This document shows positions 50,555-62,400 of a DNA stretch of 64,000 nucleotides, piece by piece (within the stretch, counting starts at the first letter, position 1; each line of letters begins with the position of its first letter). Position numbers and translations under genes: made by a program. Source of the DNA: Saksenaea vasiformis B4078 (taxonomy: Eukaryota > Mucoromycota > Mucoromycetes > Mucorales > Saksenaeaceae); NCBI GenBank assembly GCA_000697055.1, contig JNDT01002371.1:124001-188000 (forward strand), read 5' to 3'. The notes below the pieces were generated by a model. The model was not told where the DNA came from and searched no databases. It saw only the letters and a program-made list of their open reading frames with translations.

Positions 50555-51435
50555 ATGCTGAGTGACGCTTCTTTCCCCAACAGTATTGCAACGCCACGGT
50601 ATCTGACTTCTCGAAGCAAAGCCCATCGCCTGCAAATGACAGACATGTCACTAGACGATCTGGATGATAGAGCAAAGCGTCTTCCACCCATACCAGTAGT
50701 CTTCCGCTGCCCTTACATGGTGGGCTCGGTCAAGCAGTACCGGCTAGAAGACCAACAACGTCAGTTGCAACAGCACATTGTTTCTGAATCATTCATTTCA
50801 ATGTCTCCCAATCTGACGAGACAACCTCGAAAGCGACGACGCCCACCTTTTTCCTACTCTTCGCTGATTGCGCAGGCTATTCTACAGTCGGAAAACGCAC
50901 GAATGACGCTACGAGATATCTATAGTTGGATTGAAAGAAAATACCCAGCGCTATACAACGCGGACGATACTGGATGGCAGGTAAAAGTCTTTGCTGCGCG
51001 TGGTTGTACATGGTTACTAATACGAAACGATTTCAGAACACAATACGGCACAACCTATCGCTCAACAAGTGTTTCCGCAAAGTCCCTAAATCAGAGCTGC
51101 AGGGAACAGCTTGTAAAGGGAAAGGCGGTTACTGGACCATTGATCCAAATCATATGGCTAAATTTAAGGATGGAGCATTTGCCAGAGGAAGTTCATCATC
51201 TATGCGCCGAAAACCACCTAAAGATAGGACAGGAACGACTTGCGACGCTCCATCATTTTGTAGACACCGAGCATTGCCCTTGCCGATCCTATCATCATCA
51301 TCATCATCATCATCATCATCGTTACCATCATCAACACAACATCCAAACGATTCCTCATCGTGCCCTTCTTGTACCAACGCAACCATTCCATCGTCATCAG
51401 CATCCATAATGCAAATTCACAACTTGCTCAATTAA
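50555..51435 (+). CDS. Fork-head (FOX) transcription factor
   Basis: Two exons, 50555-50980 and 51037-51435, join in phase 0 to 274 residues. The fork-head domain covers about residues 94-190: [34 protein letters not shown], then across the intron [18 protein letters not shown] and KGGYWTIDP, all diagnostic (the [13 protein letters not shown] helix contacts DNA). The intron sits exactly at the common position before the recognition helix. The tail has a serine run encoded by a TCA repeat near 51290-51323. The frame is open further upstream to an ATG at 50405; the ATG at 50555 was preferred because the preceding part is of poor quality, but this is uncertain. It is a nuclear regulator; targets are unknown. 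Confidence 0.93.
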
Positions 51436-51789
51436 GAAAGATTTGAACGAAAAAGTTCTCCCCCCGATCATCCGCCCACCCACGCTCCCATCCATGTTTA
51501 ATTTCTTCAGTTTAGAAGATTCTTTATAAAGTTGATTTTTTTCCTTAAACCCCAGAATGTTGCAATGAATGTCCTTTTTTTAGATCGCGTAAGTGCTGAA
51601 GATACGATATAGAATAACAAGCTGTCTTTTTTATATCATGCATCTTCTTACTCCCGCGGATCATTTGACGTGTGATCTAATGCTTTGATTGACATGTGAA
51701 AGTGTGTCAGAATACATCCTCTTCGATTTTTTTTTGTTTTCGATACACTATTATCTTCATTTTTCCCTTCCTCTTTTTTCTCCGTTGCT
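51436..51789. promoter_or_regulatory. Intergenic and promoter region of the carrier gene
   Basis: 354 bp between two co-directional genes. It includes a TTTATAAAG near 51522-51530, a T-rich tract at 51727-51735 and a pyrimidine-rich leader (about 51760-51785) before the carrier ATG. Core elements cannot be fixed. Confidence 0.35.
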
Positions 51790-52986
51790 ATGACCGAAAC
51801 CGAGAAACAGGTTGATATTGTTTCTTTGGAAGACTATAGATTACCACCTCTCGGTCATGCCATTGCCGGCGCGGTGGGATCCACCATTGCGAACTTGTTC
51901 ATCTATCCTTTGGACATGTAAGCCTTTTTCCTCTTCCAACCCATTGCACAAATCGAACCCGATCTGATTACCGATTTATAATCGTGCCGTTAGTTCCACT
52001 ACCCGACTTCAGCTGGAGTCAGTGAGTGATGAGACTTCCTTAAAGAAAAAGCGTGGATTAGTGGAAACCATTCTTGCGATATACAAAACCGAAGGTGGTT
52101 TACGAGGACTGTATGCTGGATTGGGGGCGGATACGTTGGCAACGGTGTTGTCGAGTTTTATTTATTTTTACTGCTATACTGCATTACGGAACGTCCAGGA
52201 GAAATTCAATCTGTCCCTCGGCAAAGCTGCTCAGTTAAATGTTGCCCAGGAGCTTTTCCTAGGCGCTGAAGCTGCGCTGGTTTCGCGACTCTTCACGACC
52301 CCTGTCTCCAATGTCACCACACGACTGCAGACAGCAGGGAAGCAAGAAAAGCGAAAAGGCTTTGCAGAGACAGTACAGGATATTTATACAGAGAAAGGTG
52401 TGCGGGGCTTCTGGACAGGTAAGCGTCATACCTACTTGACTTTTTACATTGACAAAAAAAAAAAAAGGATATCGTGCATCCATGGTGTTGGTAGCAAATC
52501 CCTCTATTACATATTTCGTATTTGAAAAGTTCAAAGCATTCTATACGCGTACCAATGGAAAGGCAAATCTTTCATCTTTGGAGGTGTTCTTTGTTTCAGC
52601 CATTGCTAAAAGCATCGCCACCATGATTACCTATCCATTTATATTTGTACGTACGAGCATGGTTGCCTCATCAAAAACAAAGCAGAAGGAGAAGACGACT
52701 GCAGAGGAGGGAGCGAAAAAGGGTATGCTGGACATCCTTAAAGATGTTATACAAAATGAAGGACCTGCTGGTGTTTATAAGGTAAGCACAGTTAGAAGTG
52801 CTGTCGGTAAGGGGAGCTTTACGAATTGTTGTTGCATAACAGGGAATGCGTGCCCAAATCATCAAGGGCTTCTTCAACCAGGGGATTATGTATATGATCA
52901 AGGACTACGTTGCCTCGTACCTTACTCTCCTGTTTTACGCGTCGTTAAAGCTAAAAATGAGGGCACGACAGAATACACTTGCATAG
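51790..52986 (+). CDS. Mitochondrial-carrier-family protein, peroxisomal adenine nucleotide carrier type (SLC25A17/Ant1-like)
   Basis: Four exons, 51790-51917, 51994-52418, 52468-52781 and 52843-52986, join in phase to 336 residues, the standard carrier size. Three repeats are visible, each with a P-x-[DE/N/F]-x-x-[RKT]-like signature: HAIAGAVGSTIANLFIYPLDI..TTRLQ in repeat 1 (split by intron 1), LFTTPVSNVTTRLQ in repeat 2, and MITYPFIFVRTSMV in repeat 3. The end reads GMRAQIIKGFFNQGIMYMIKDY. The repeat 1 and repeat 3 wording and short N-terminus resemble peroxisomal ATP/AMP (PMP34/Ant1) carriers, which supply ATP for fatty-acid activation; the location is inferred. The acceptor of exon 3 is a poly-A followed by G. 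An AATAAA lies near 53038. Confidence 0.85.
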
Positions 52987-53609
52987 AAAAAGATGATCCA
53001 TAGATTTTGTTCATGTTATTACATTTTTTTTTAAAAAAAATAAAGGTTATAGAGCGGAACCATGCTGAGAGCTAAATCAGATGTTTCACCTGCCAAAAAG
53101 GATCATAGAGATCGGCGTTTCATTCGCGGCGTAATGTAAATCCGAGAGTGAACCTTCTGGAGGCGCGTTCTTACAATGATACACCAGTTATCGCCTATAA
53201 TCGGACCAGATTATTCTGCATAACGTGCTCTAAGCTGCTAGATGTAGAATGTTCTGGCATTTGCCGAAAGCGTCAAGAGAGTTTCCTGCGACAAAATTCG
53301 CATGATTTTTCATACACCGCTACAGGTGCAGTACCGGGATTGTCCTGTCATCTTTGGCATATGATTAATTAGTCATAGTGTAGCATTTATCCCAAAAGGG
53401 GGCTGAACCGAATCTTTAAAGGGTTGTCAAAAAGAAAATCATTAGACCGGTGTTTATCGTTAATGTGGTAATAGCTGAAAGAATCACAGCTAATGGTGAA
53501 ACAGGCACAAAAGATCAACTATAAGGATTTGGTAGGTTGTGTGACAGACCAGCAAACCATAAAAATCGCTACGAGAAGCTAACCCTTTTTTTCTTCCTTT
53601 TTTTTAAAC
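52987..53609. other. Intergenic spacer
   Basis: An ordinary spacer between co-directional genes, with an AATAAA near 53038 and A/T runs. A 74-codon frame at 53148-53372 has five cysteines but no recognised motif or signal peptide. Confidence 0.5.
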
Positions 53610-54110
53610 ATGCTATCCATTTCTCGCCGATTTATCTCTACGTTCAAACCCAAAGTGAAAGCCATCGATCACTTGGTGGTAACGGTCTCGAACATGCAGC
53701 GTTCGTGTGCGTGGTACGAAAAAATGCTGTAAGTGATTTTTTTTTACGCCAGCAAAAAGTGGCATTAAATAAGTCAACGTAGGGGCATGAAAGTTGAAAA
53801 ATTTCGTTCTCCTGCTGCGCCAGAGATAGAACGCTTTGCATTGACGTTCGGAAACCAAAAGATAAACCTGCATCAACATGGTGCAACGGTGGTACCTATG
53901 GCCAAAGCCCCAGGTTGCGGTACTGCTGATTTTTGTCTCATTACGGATCAACCAGTAGAACACTTCAAAAAACACTGGGAAGCCCATAAACAAGATATTG
54001 TAGAAAATGATATTGTAGAACGTACAGGGGCACAAGGTAGAATTAGATCCGTGTACACTCATGATCCCGATGGCCATTTGATTGAAGTATCAAACTATTC
54101 GGAGGAATAA
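53610..54110 (+). CDS. Glyoxalase/VOC-superfamily protein, GLOD5-like
   Basis: Two exons, 53610-53728 and 53783-54110, join in phase 2 to 148 residues. The single VOC domain starts at KAIDHLVVTVSNM, with a metal-type His in DHLVVTV, a second in KINLHQHG and a Glu in GHLIEVSNY near the C-terminus, the arrangement of metal-dependent VOC enzymes. The overall text, including RSVYTHDPDGHLIEVSN, resembles glyoxalase domain-containing protein 5. Residues 1-14 (MLSISRRFISTFK) are basic, hydroxylated and lack acids, as expected for a mitochondrial presequence; this extension is an inference from composition. The reaction is unknown; GLOD5 has no established substrate. Confidence 0.85.
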
Positions 54111-54548
54111 ATATTTACCGCGTTAATACTTTTTCGCGCTTTTTGTGCCAGGACAGATAAGAAATCAAGTTCCGTCCCTACACACAGACGTTAAACGTCC
54201 CCCCCAACATGCACATCTATTCCCCGCTCTTTTTTGCTTTAATTATAATAATCTAAGCCATATCATACAAAATCGAGTGTTACCTAAAACAATATGTACC
54301 GATAAGGACATGTGCTTTATTGAACGGAGAAGACAGAATGAAAGAAAAGATAAACCAATTTTTCCTCTTAAATTGTTTTACTTTTCGCTGTTTTTGCACT
54401 GGACGAAAACCTTGACCGCAGAGACATGTGCCACGAAAAAAAGACCGAAAGCATTAAGCCTAACCGAAGATCCGGATATGTCTAAAATATAAATGCTCAA
54501 GAAAATGACATCTAATTCCCTCAGCACCTCCTCTTCTTCTATCCTGCA
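54111..54548. other. Intergenic spacer and lyase promoter
   Basis: 438 bp. It includes a C-run near 54199 and AATAT-rich sequence. A 115-codon plus frame at 54145-54492 overlaps it but has no recognised domain and is left out. Confidence 0.45.
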
Positions 54549-56126
54549 ATGTCCAGTGTTGTCAACTCGCACATCTTCAAAGATATCTTTGGCACCGCTC
54601 AGATGCGAGGTTTGTTGAGAATCATTTTAGATACGTCAATCAGATAACTTACATCGGCTGGTTGTGTCTAGACCTGTGGTCTGATGAAGCCCGTACTGGC
54701 TTCTATCTGGAATGGGAAGTTGCTCTTGCCAATGCCCAAGCCAAGATTGGCATCATCCCCAAGGAAGCCCGTGACGAGATCGTGAGCAAGGCCAAGATCG
54801 AGAACATCGACTTTGACAAGTTGAAACAAAAGACGGAATTGATTGGATATCCCGTGTTGGGTGTTGTGCAACAGATCGTTGCCATCTGCCGTGATGGTTT
54901 GGGTGAATGGGTTCACTGGGGTGCTACCACCCAAGATGTCACTGATTCCGCAACTGTCTTGGCTATCCGAGCATCTCTTGATGTGATTGAGGCTGATTTG
55001 GATCATATCATGGCTAGCGTTGCTCGACTTGCAGAGGAACATCGATTGACACCAAGTAAGGATAAATGACAAGTTTTCAGCATGTAAACAGATACTATGT
55101 AGTGGCCGCAAGAAGCAACTTGCAACAGGCTGTGCCTATCAGTTTCGGCTTCAAGATGGCCCGTCTCTTGGCTACTCTGCAAAGACACAAGGAGAGATTG
55201 GTGGAATTGCGTAAGCGCGTGCTCACTGTGGAATTCAGTGGTGCCGCAGGAACCTTGGCTACTTTGGATGCCAAGGTTGCTTTGGAATGCCAGGCTGAAT
55301 TGGCTCGTGAGTTGGGTCTGGCTCAACCCGAGATTGCATGGCACACCGAGCGTGATCGTATCGCTGAAGTTGGTGCTTTCTTGGCACTTGTTTGTGGTAC
55401 TCTCTCAAAGAACGCAACTGATATCAAGGTAAGATAAACACAAGATTTCTTGAAATCCTTACTGAGAAAACAACTCGTAGTTGATGATGCAAACAGAAGT
55501 GGGCGAAGTTTCTGAACCCTATGTTCCCCACAGAGGATCTAGCTCCACTATGCCAAATAAGTTCAACCCTATCAGTTGTGTATACATTCATGCCTTGGCT
55601 GCCACTGTGCGCCAGCATTCTGCCGCATTGTTCGATGCGATGATCGAAGATCATGAGCGATCAACTGGTCCTTGGGAAATTGGTAAGATGACAGCAGTCA
55701 GTTGATCTTTTCGTGGGATTAATATGTATGAGCGTTTCAGAATGGATTGTCCTACCCGAAGCGTTTGTTCTGACTGCCGGTGCCCTTCAGCAAACAAAGA
55801 CATTGATGGCTGGTCTTCAGGTTCATCCAAAGCAAATGGCACGCAACTTGGCTCTCACTAAGGGACTTATTGTATCTGAGGCAGTGATGATGGGTCTCGG
55901 TCCCAAGCTTGGAAGACAAACCGCACATGACCTGGTATACGATTATTGCCGTAAGGCGTTACAAGAAGATAGAATGTTGGTGGATCTACTGAAGGAAGAT
56001 CAGCAAATCACTGCCGCTTTGTCCCACGAATCCTTGGAACAGCTCTGTGATCCGGCAAACTATCTGGGTCTGAGTGGACCAATGGTAGATATTGTCCTTG
56101 AAAAATACAAGAAGACCAGTAAATAG
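54549..56126 (+). CDS. Fumarase/aspartase-superfamily lyase, 3-carboxy-cis,cis-muconate cycloisomerase-like
   Basis: Five exons, 54549-54609, 54672-55055, 55103-55428, 55481-55682 and 55741-56126, join in phase to 452 residues. Seen in order: the N-terminal DLWSDEARTGFYLEWEVALA typical of the PcaB/adenylosuccinate-lyase branch, VHWGATTQDVTDSA (substrate and helix segment), the histidine- and Ser-containing region around RSNLQQAVP, and the superfamily signature SSTMPNKFNPIS with the catalytic-loop serine. The C-terminal cap (EDRMLVDLLKED) ends soon after. The best family fit is carboxymuconate cycloisomerase of the protocatechuate branch of aromatic catabolism; an adenylosuccinate-lyase-like role cannot be excluded. 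Some spacing suggests it lacks a peroxisomal SKL tail, ending KKTSK. Confidence 0.87.
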
Positions 56127-59100
56127 ATGTGATATTCTGATTCACGACAATTCCTTTATGTACTTTGGCTTTTATTATTATAAACTATCGGATTTTGCCT
56201 ATCCCTTGCATCAATCACAAGTCGTCACGGTCAGTAGCACCCGTTAATAGCGCCTGTTCCCCCTGTAGGTTACTTCCCGTCCTCTGCAGCTGTTGCGACG
56301 ACATAGGCCAATGACCACTTCTCCCGCCCTACACAAAGATGGTATGAGGTGACGGCGTGGATAATCTTGAGACAGGTATGGTGGCACCAAAGTAGCTCCA
56401 CATAAATACATGAAAGGATTTCTATGATGCCAGGATGAACTCTGCAAGCAAACACGGCGATATCGTAAAAATCGCGGAAAGTCAGCATCATACACAAGTC
56501 TAACAAAATTTTTTACCTGATGGTTTTAGCATGTACGCCTCCCGGACGAGAACGTTTTGCGGGACCCTTAGAGCACCTTAGGTGAGATGGCATGCACAAG
56601 AAAGCGCATTACTTACGTAGTCCTGGTGCTATCACACAAAGTCGCCCGTCAGGAACAGTCACTAGCACAATGCAAATGAACCCTGTTCAAACAACACTTA
56701 CAGCTCCCGGTGGATCTACAGCGCTTTTTTTGTAAACGCCCACAACACGGTGTTATGGGTGTCATAACCGTCGACCAATAACAGATTCAAAGGCTCAGTA
56801 TCAAAACGTTACTGCAGCAGGATCGCTTACGATAGATAGCAAACGTGGTCAGCGAGAAAACGAGATGGCGAACACCAAATACAACTTGAATAGCCATCAC
56901 CATAGATGTCCCACTGTTCGAAAGGTATTAGCTTAGTTTATTTTGGAGTGAAGCCGCTTACCCTTGGTTCTCGGAACAGACAAACCAAGATGATGAACCG
57001 TTCAAGAGTCTATTGCACAGTAAGCATCGGCGTACAAAGAGTAATAATGGCAAACCGTTTGGCTAAAAGAAAGAAGAGCTGATATCATCACAAGGAAGCC
57101 ATCCCGTCATCACAATTAGGTAGGTTGATGATACGGCTCACGCAGAAAGAGGATCATGAAGAACAGGTTAATTCATGACATGATTACCAATAAAAAAAAT
57201 ACCGTTAGGATGAATGCGTTCGAAAGAGTTGAAAAAAAGGGATAAGAGCTTGTTGTAAATGGCAATCGGATAGAAACATCGAGAGAACGGATTATGCCTG
57301 AACAAGAAATTTTCACAGATAAATTACGATAAAGGATGTAGGGCCAATAGAGGTCTCAGATATGAAGGGCATCTGATGCAAACCGGAGCGACTCTGAACA
57401 TCCATGCTATAGCGAATTCATTATATTATTCTGTTGGAGATGCATGAATCATCACATGTAATCCGAAACCACTATCCATGAACAAAGGTGCTCCAGTTCG
57501 CCTAATATTCAAGCCGGTGTCAATGAGCGAGATACAAGTGCTAGATTATATATCACATTATAGTAAAGGCATGATGAAGGCAATGTAAATATCATTACGA
57601 TCCTAATAATCAGGAAAAGACGTGAAGTCGTTGAAATCAGCTACATGAAGACGGCTATAGATTTACTCCCGCGATTTTTTTAAGACACCGTGAACTCTGC
57701 ATCCAGACTCATGCAAGTCATTTGATCAACTGACGAAAAAATTAAGACGTTGATGGTCTCCAACCGATAGAGTAAATGAAAAATAAATATTGAGCGACAT
57801 GCATGTGCCGCACAACGAATATACTGCGATGTTCAAGACCTCTGTAAGATTTAACGATGGCACGTAAGTAGACAAAAACATGCTTACACATCTTGAAGGC
57901 TCTTGCTGAACTCGAACCCGGTCTATATTAATGAGAGGAATTTAGGAAAAACGTGCATCCTGGAGAAAATCACCCCTGGATCCAGAGATGCATTTTTCAG
58001 AAAGGGTTACAAGTGAGGCATCGAATACTGTTTATTGAATAATTTTACGCTACTCTAAATAAAAGTTCGCATCCATGAAGATCCGTATTACCCGGATGCT
58101 TGTACACTGCGTTCATGTAAACAGCACTGTTTCCAACACACAATGATTTAAGCCCATGCCCACGCTGCTTGGAGATAATGATCATACCTTCTTTTCTTTT
58201 TCTTTTAAACTCTGTGGAATACATCATACTAGTTGTCAGTTAGCGCTGTAAGGTTCTTAAAGAATAAGGCTAATGAGGGTGGAAAAACCTACTGAATAAG
58301 TGCCAAGCATTCATGGTCAACAAACCTATTGTTTCATTGCAAGCAAAGAAATTGCCAATAATGCTTAAGTCAGCAAAGGGATAAAGCGTGGTAATTTTAT
58401 ATTTACGTCAAATTCCTGCCAGTATGACCATTACAAACAATATATCATGACGTTTTAACGTTCTAGCTTGGTAAAGCAAGTCATATTTATGTGATTGGAA
58501 GTGACTTTCGACCCATACTTTTCATTTCTCGATCTGGAGAAGATGCAAAAAAGCGAGAATGCTGACAGGTTAGCTACCGCAAATGGTGAACAGATAATAC
58601 ATCGTCCACTAAGGCTAGTGGAGGTGACAAATGTTCAATTTCAGCACGTTCCTTTAAACGTCTCTTTAAACGTCTCTTTGAATCGACGCCAAATAATCAT
58701 ACAGGATGGTAGTGCTTGATGAAAGGTCCTCTAGCTTCAGTTCGCACGTGGTCGTACATACATGCAGAGTAAAAGACATCTCAGGGAAGGGAAGAAAGTC
58801 CCTATTAACCGAATTTAATCCCTGTAAGTAATTGACGTATGTGAAAATAAAGTCTGTCAGCTGACGAGAAAAAGAAAAACGATATTAGCCTTTTGTCCGG
58901 ATGACAACGGCTCCTTGTTTCTTACTAGACAATGAGGAAATTTATCGGCAAAATTGCATAAGAAAGATTCTTTGAAATAAGATTCATATCATCGTTTATG
59001 CAATTTATGCAAGAAGTCTTGTCGTGTATCCAATTATATATCGAAAATGCATTCCATCATTTGATATATCAAGATACTACAACTTTAGTGCGAGTCAACC

Positions 59101-59426
59101 GTTAAGATCTGGTGATCTGAACAAGCAAACGTGCTAGTAAACATAATAGTAGGCGTAAAAAATACGTAATTTATCTTTATCAGTCATCCTTTTATCCGGT
59201 GAACTGCGAATTGGATCCCAACCAGCCTTTTGCTCCATACATTTTAATGCTCAAAGGTAGGGAATTTTATTGGCTGGGAAAGCATCATCTCCGCAAAGCA
59301 TACTGGAATTTCCTATTTTGCTTACCGGCAGGCTCGTGACAGGTTCGGAGCGTCAGATTCTGACTTCCTTTTTTTGCGATCCAAACTGCTGTACTGTTCT
59401 CTTTTTCCTCCGTTACAATACTCGAA
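56127..59426. other. Gene-poor stretch before the paladin gene
   Basis: Apart from a possible membrane-protein remnant at 56270-57020, nothing is recognised. A 74-codon frame at 58495-58719 (MEVTFDPYFSFLDLEKMQ) has a tandem 12-bp repeat near 58650-58675 that gives a repeated LNVS motif. The region is AT-rich and lacks long homopolymers. Confidence 0.45.
56270..57020 (-). pseudogene. Possible multi-exon membrane-protein gene or remnant
   Basis: On the minus strand a series of donor-like GTAAG sites (about 56959, 56828, 56699, 56615) is interleaved with short open segments. One reads MVMAIQVVFGVRHLVFSLTT and is strongly hydrophobic, another NLLLVDGYDTHNTVLWAF. The last, open to a stop at about 56270, reads DIAVFACRVHPGIIEILS and continues with hydrophobic residues. 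The phases cannot be joined without a frame break near 56735 (a run of seven A on the minus strand) and an implausibly short intron near 56510. It could be a decayed or misread membrane protein. No family is recognised. Confidence 0.25.
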
Positions 59427-62400
59427 ATGTCGACACCACCGAAAGACATTTCCTCCATGACCTCTTCTGCTTCATCACAAAGTTTGTCCTCTCCTGGTGC
59501 AAACGTTGGAAAGAATAACCGTACCAGCTCCCCAAGGTTACTACATAAAAGGCTGACGGATCTGGCGGACCGTACCAATTTTGTCCCGCCTCGAATGTAA
59601 GCTTCTCAGGAACGTTCTATCTTAAAGTTTAGAACTAATGCTCCATTCAAGCAGTGATAAATCCGAAGGAGGAAGCCCAAGTCCGAGACGCAGCTCCCAA
59701 ACGTTGTCTATCCAGGATGGTACGCCACACGTTACAGAAATGAACGCAATGATGGAGGTCAAAAAGGATCCCCGGCACCTGCTTAAAATTGTGACAAGCC
59801 TGGTGAAGACTCGCAGTGGAAGCGTCCTTTCTCGAAACACAATCTTGAAAATGGATCATTTTCCAAGTGGTAAAGCACAGATAGCGATCGATCCGCACTG
59901 TATTCATATTCTGCGATAGGAATGAATACGAAACTCGATTTCCATTTGCAAGGAGCGCCCAACTTCCGAATTGCTCAATTGAACGTCTTCGGTGTAGCAC
60001 AACCTACGGTAAGTCGGCGTGAGAATCGTGTGATACCTAAGATGGTTACACGATATTGGGCGATAAGAGCTGACATTTCTTGTCATCGAAAAATATAGGT
60101 CATTGGACTGTCGAGTATACTCGCTGTTCTCAACTGCCACCCAAAAAGCTTGATAAGAGCTTCCTGTACATGGTAATATTCATACTCAGTCTATCTCGAC
60201 AACTGACAAACTTGTTAGGTTTCTAACCCGGGAAGAGCCGCTTGGTAAGTCCAATCAGCTTGCATGAAAAGTGATTAGTAATAGTAATTATACCAGTATA
60301 TCTGAATGGTCATCCATATGTACTGCGTGATTATGCCGATCCAATGCAGAATATGAGTGCGTTTTTGGGAATTAGTGCGACACGCCTGGAAAAGGTGGAA
60401 GAACGTCTCCGAGCTGATATCCTGAAGGAAGCTAAAAGCATGGGAGGATTGATTCTTGTTCATCAGGAACTATGTAAGGGAATGGTTATTATAGTGTTTG
60501 ATGTACTAAATCATGTGTATGTCAACAGCTGATGGAAACATCGTGCCTTGCTACATTGCAGCTGACAAAGTGCAGACGCCACGAGAAGGTACTAGGTTTA
60601 ATTTCATAAAAGTGGATGAACGCTCAATCCCGATTTCTTTCTTCTGTCTGCAGTATTTGAGGCTTTCCAGAAAGAGGAGTATCGGCTGAAGTATTTCCGC
60701 ATTCCAATCTCACCGGAGCAAGCCTTTGAGGATAACTATCTTGATGAATATGTCCGTGTCATTAAAGAACTGGAGCCTACTGATCCACTAATCTTCAATT
60801 GTGGCATGGGCGCTATGCGAAGTATGTTATTTAAGAAAGTCTGTCCATGAAATACTAATTTTGTCGAAGCAACGGTTGGCATGGTTATTGCACAAATCAT
60901 TCGCCGAACGCAATTACTTGAACGTGGCAAGCCGGATCCTTTTCCCATTGTGGGGTACAATTATGCCGCTTTTTGCGGGAATGACCATTCTGAAGCGCAG
61001 CCTATAATTTCACCAGAACTATTTCGAGGCTTAGAAGAAGCTGATAGCGTAAAAACACAGAACAATGCCTTGATGCGGCTGATCTATGTGTTAGAACAAG
61101 GTAGAGTGGAAGTTCTCTTTATAGTAACATTTGATTTAATCACGATTCTACAGGTCTTAATTCGAAAATGTCTCCTCGTTCTGCCATTGAATGGACGCTA
61201 GAGAGAGGCAACCTAGTAGAAGGCCTGAAAGAAGCCATTATGGGCAACTATCAGTGTGTGACTTCCTTGACGTCCTTGTTGGATAGCGGAACGTTTAGCA
61301 AGAAGATGTTGGACGAAGTTATTGATAGATGTATGCGATGCTAGCGTCATGAAAAAACGTAGCTCATCTCTTTGTTATGTAGCGGATGCTGTGGTTAACC
61401 TTCGTGAGGATATCTTGATGAACCGAATTCGCCAGACGACGTGGAGTGGATATGAAGATTCGAAAAACAAGCCACTTGCTAAGGCTTTAGCTGGATTGCA
61501 ACGCTATTGCTTCCTATTGTGCTTTACGGCTTATATCAACGAGTCACCAGACACACGATTCGAAACAAGATTTTCCTATTGGGTAAAAGAGCGTTCGGAA
61601 ATATGGAACCAGTTACTACACATACGTCGCAAGGGTCCACAGCTCTACCTCTTCCGCCCGGTAGATGATCTACGAGATTTGGGTGGCAGTCGTAACACGA
61701 ACGCGCTTTGGAACGGGCGTGGGTTATACGGTTCTGGTCAAGGCATGTTCGACATGATTGGTGCTGGTAACCAATACGGTGTCGTCGCAACCGAGATGGA
61801 AGAGTTTATTTTGAAGGTAAAATATATATTCCTCAGTGGATGTTTAAACAGGAATTCGTCTAGGCTCGCACAGGTGTCGTGCTTACTTCGCAGACTATTC
61901 TTAAAGTGGATTTCTGGCGTACTAGTCAAGGAGACGATTCGGAAGAAGAGTGTGTCTCGCGACTTACAACACCCAAGTACTCGCCTGGCCAGCTCGACTT
62001 AAGAGAGGACGCGAACTACTTCAATCAAAACACTCAGAGACATCATACCTTTTATATCGATGGTGCATCCAATTTCCGTCGAATCAAGAGCACCTCTATT
62101 TATGGTGTAGCTCAGCCTACAGTAGATGGGTTGCGCAAGGTTATCCGCAGACTCATAGCAGATCGATCGCGCAATGACAGAATCTTGTGGATTAATCTGC
62201 GTGAAGAGCCAATTATTTATATCAATGGAATCCCATACGTCCTACGTGATAGATATTTCACTCTACGCAATATCCGAGCTTACAAAGGTATTACTGGCAC
62301 AAGACTAGAACAGCTGGAAAATCGCTTGAAGGAAGATGTGATACGTGAGGTCTTAAATTATGACGGAAGAATCTTGCTACATGGAGAAGACAAAGATGGA

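Noticed and set aside
57905..57935. tRNA-like B-box (CGGGTTCGAG on the minus strand)
   Set aside because: The flanking bases do not form a T-stem, and no A-box or acceptor stem is found at the right distance.
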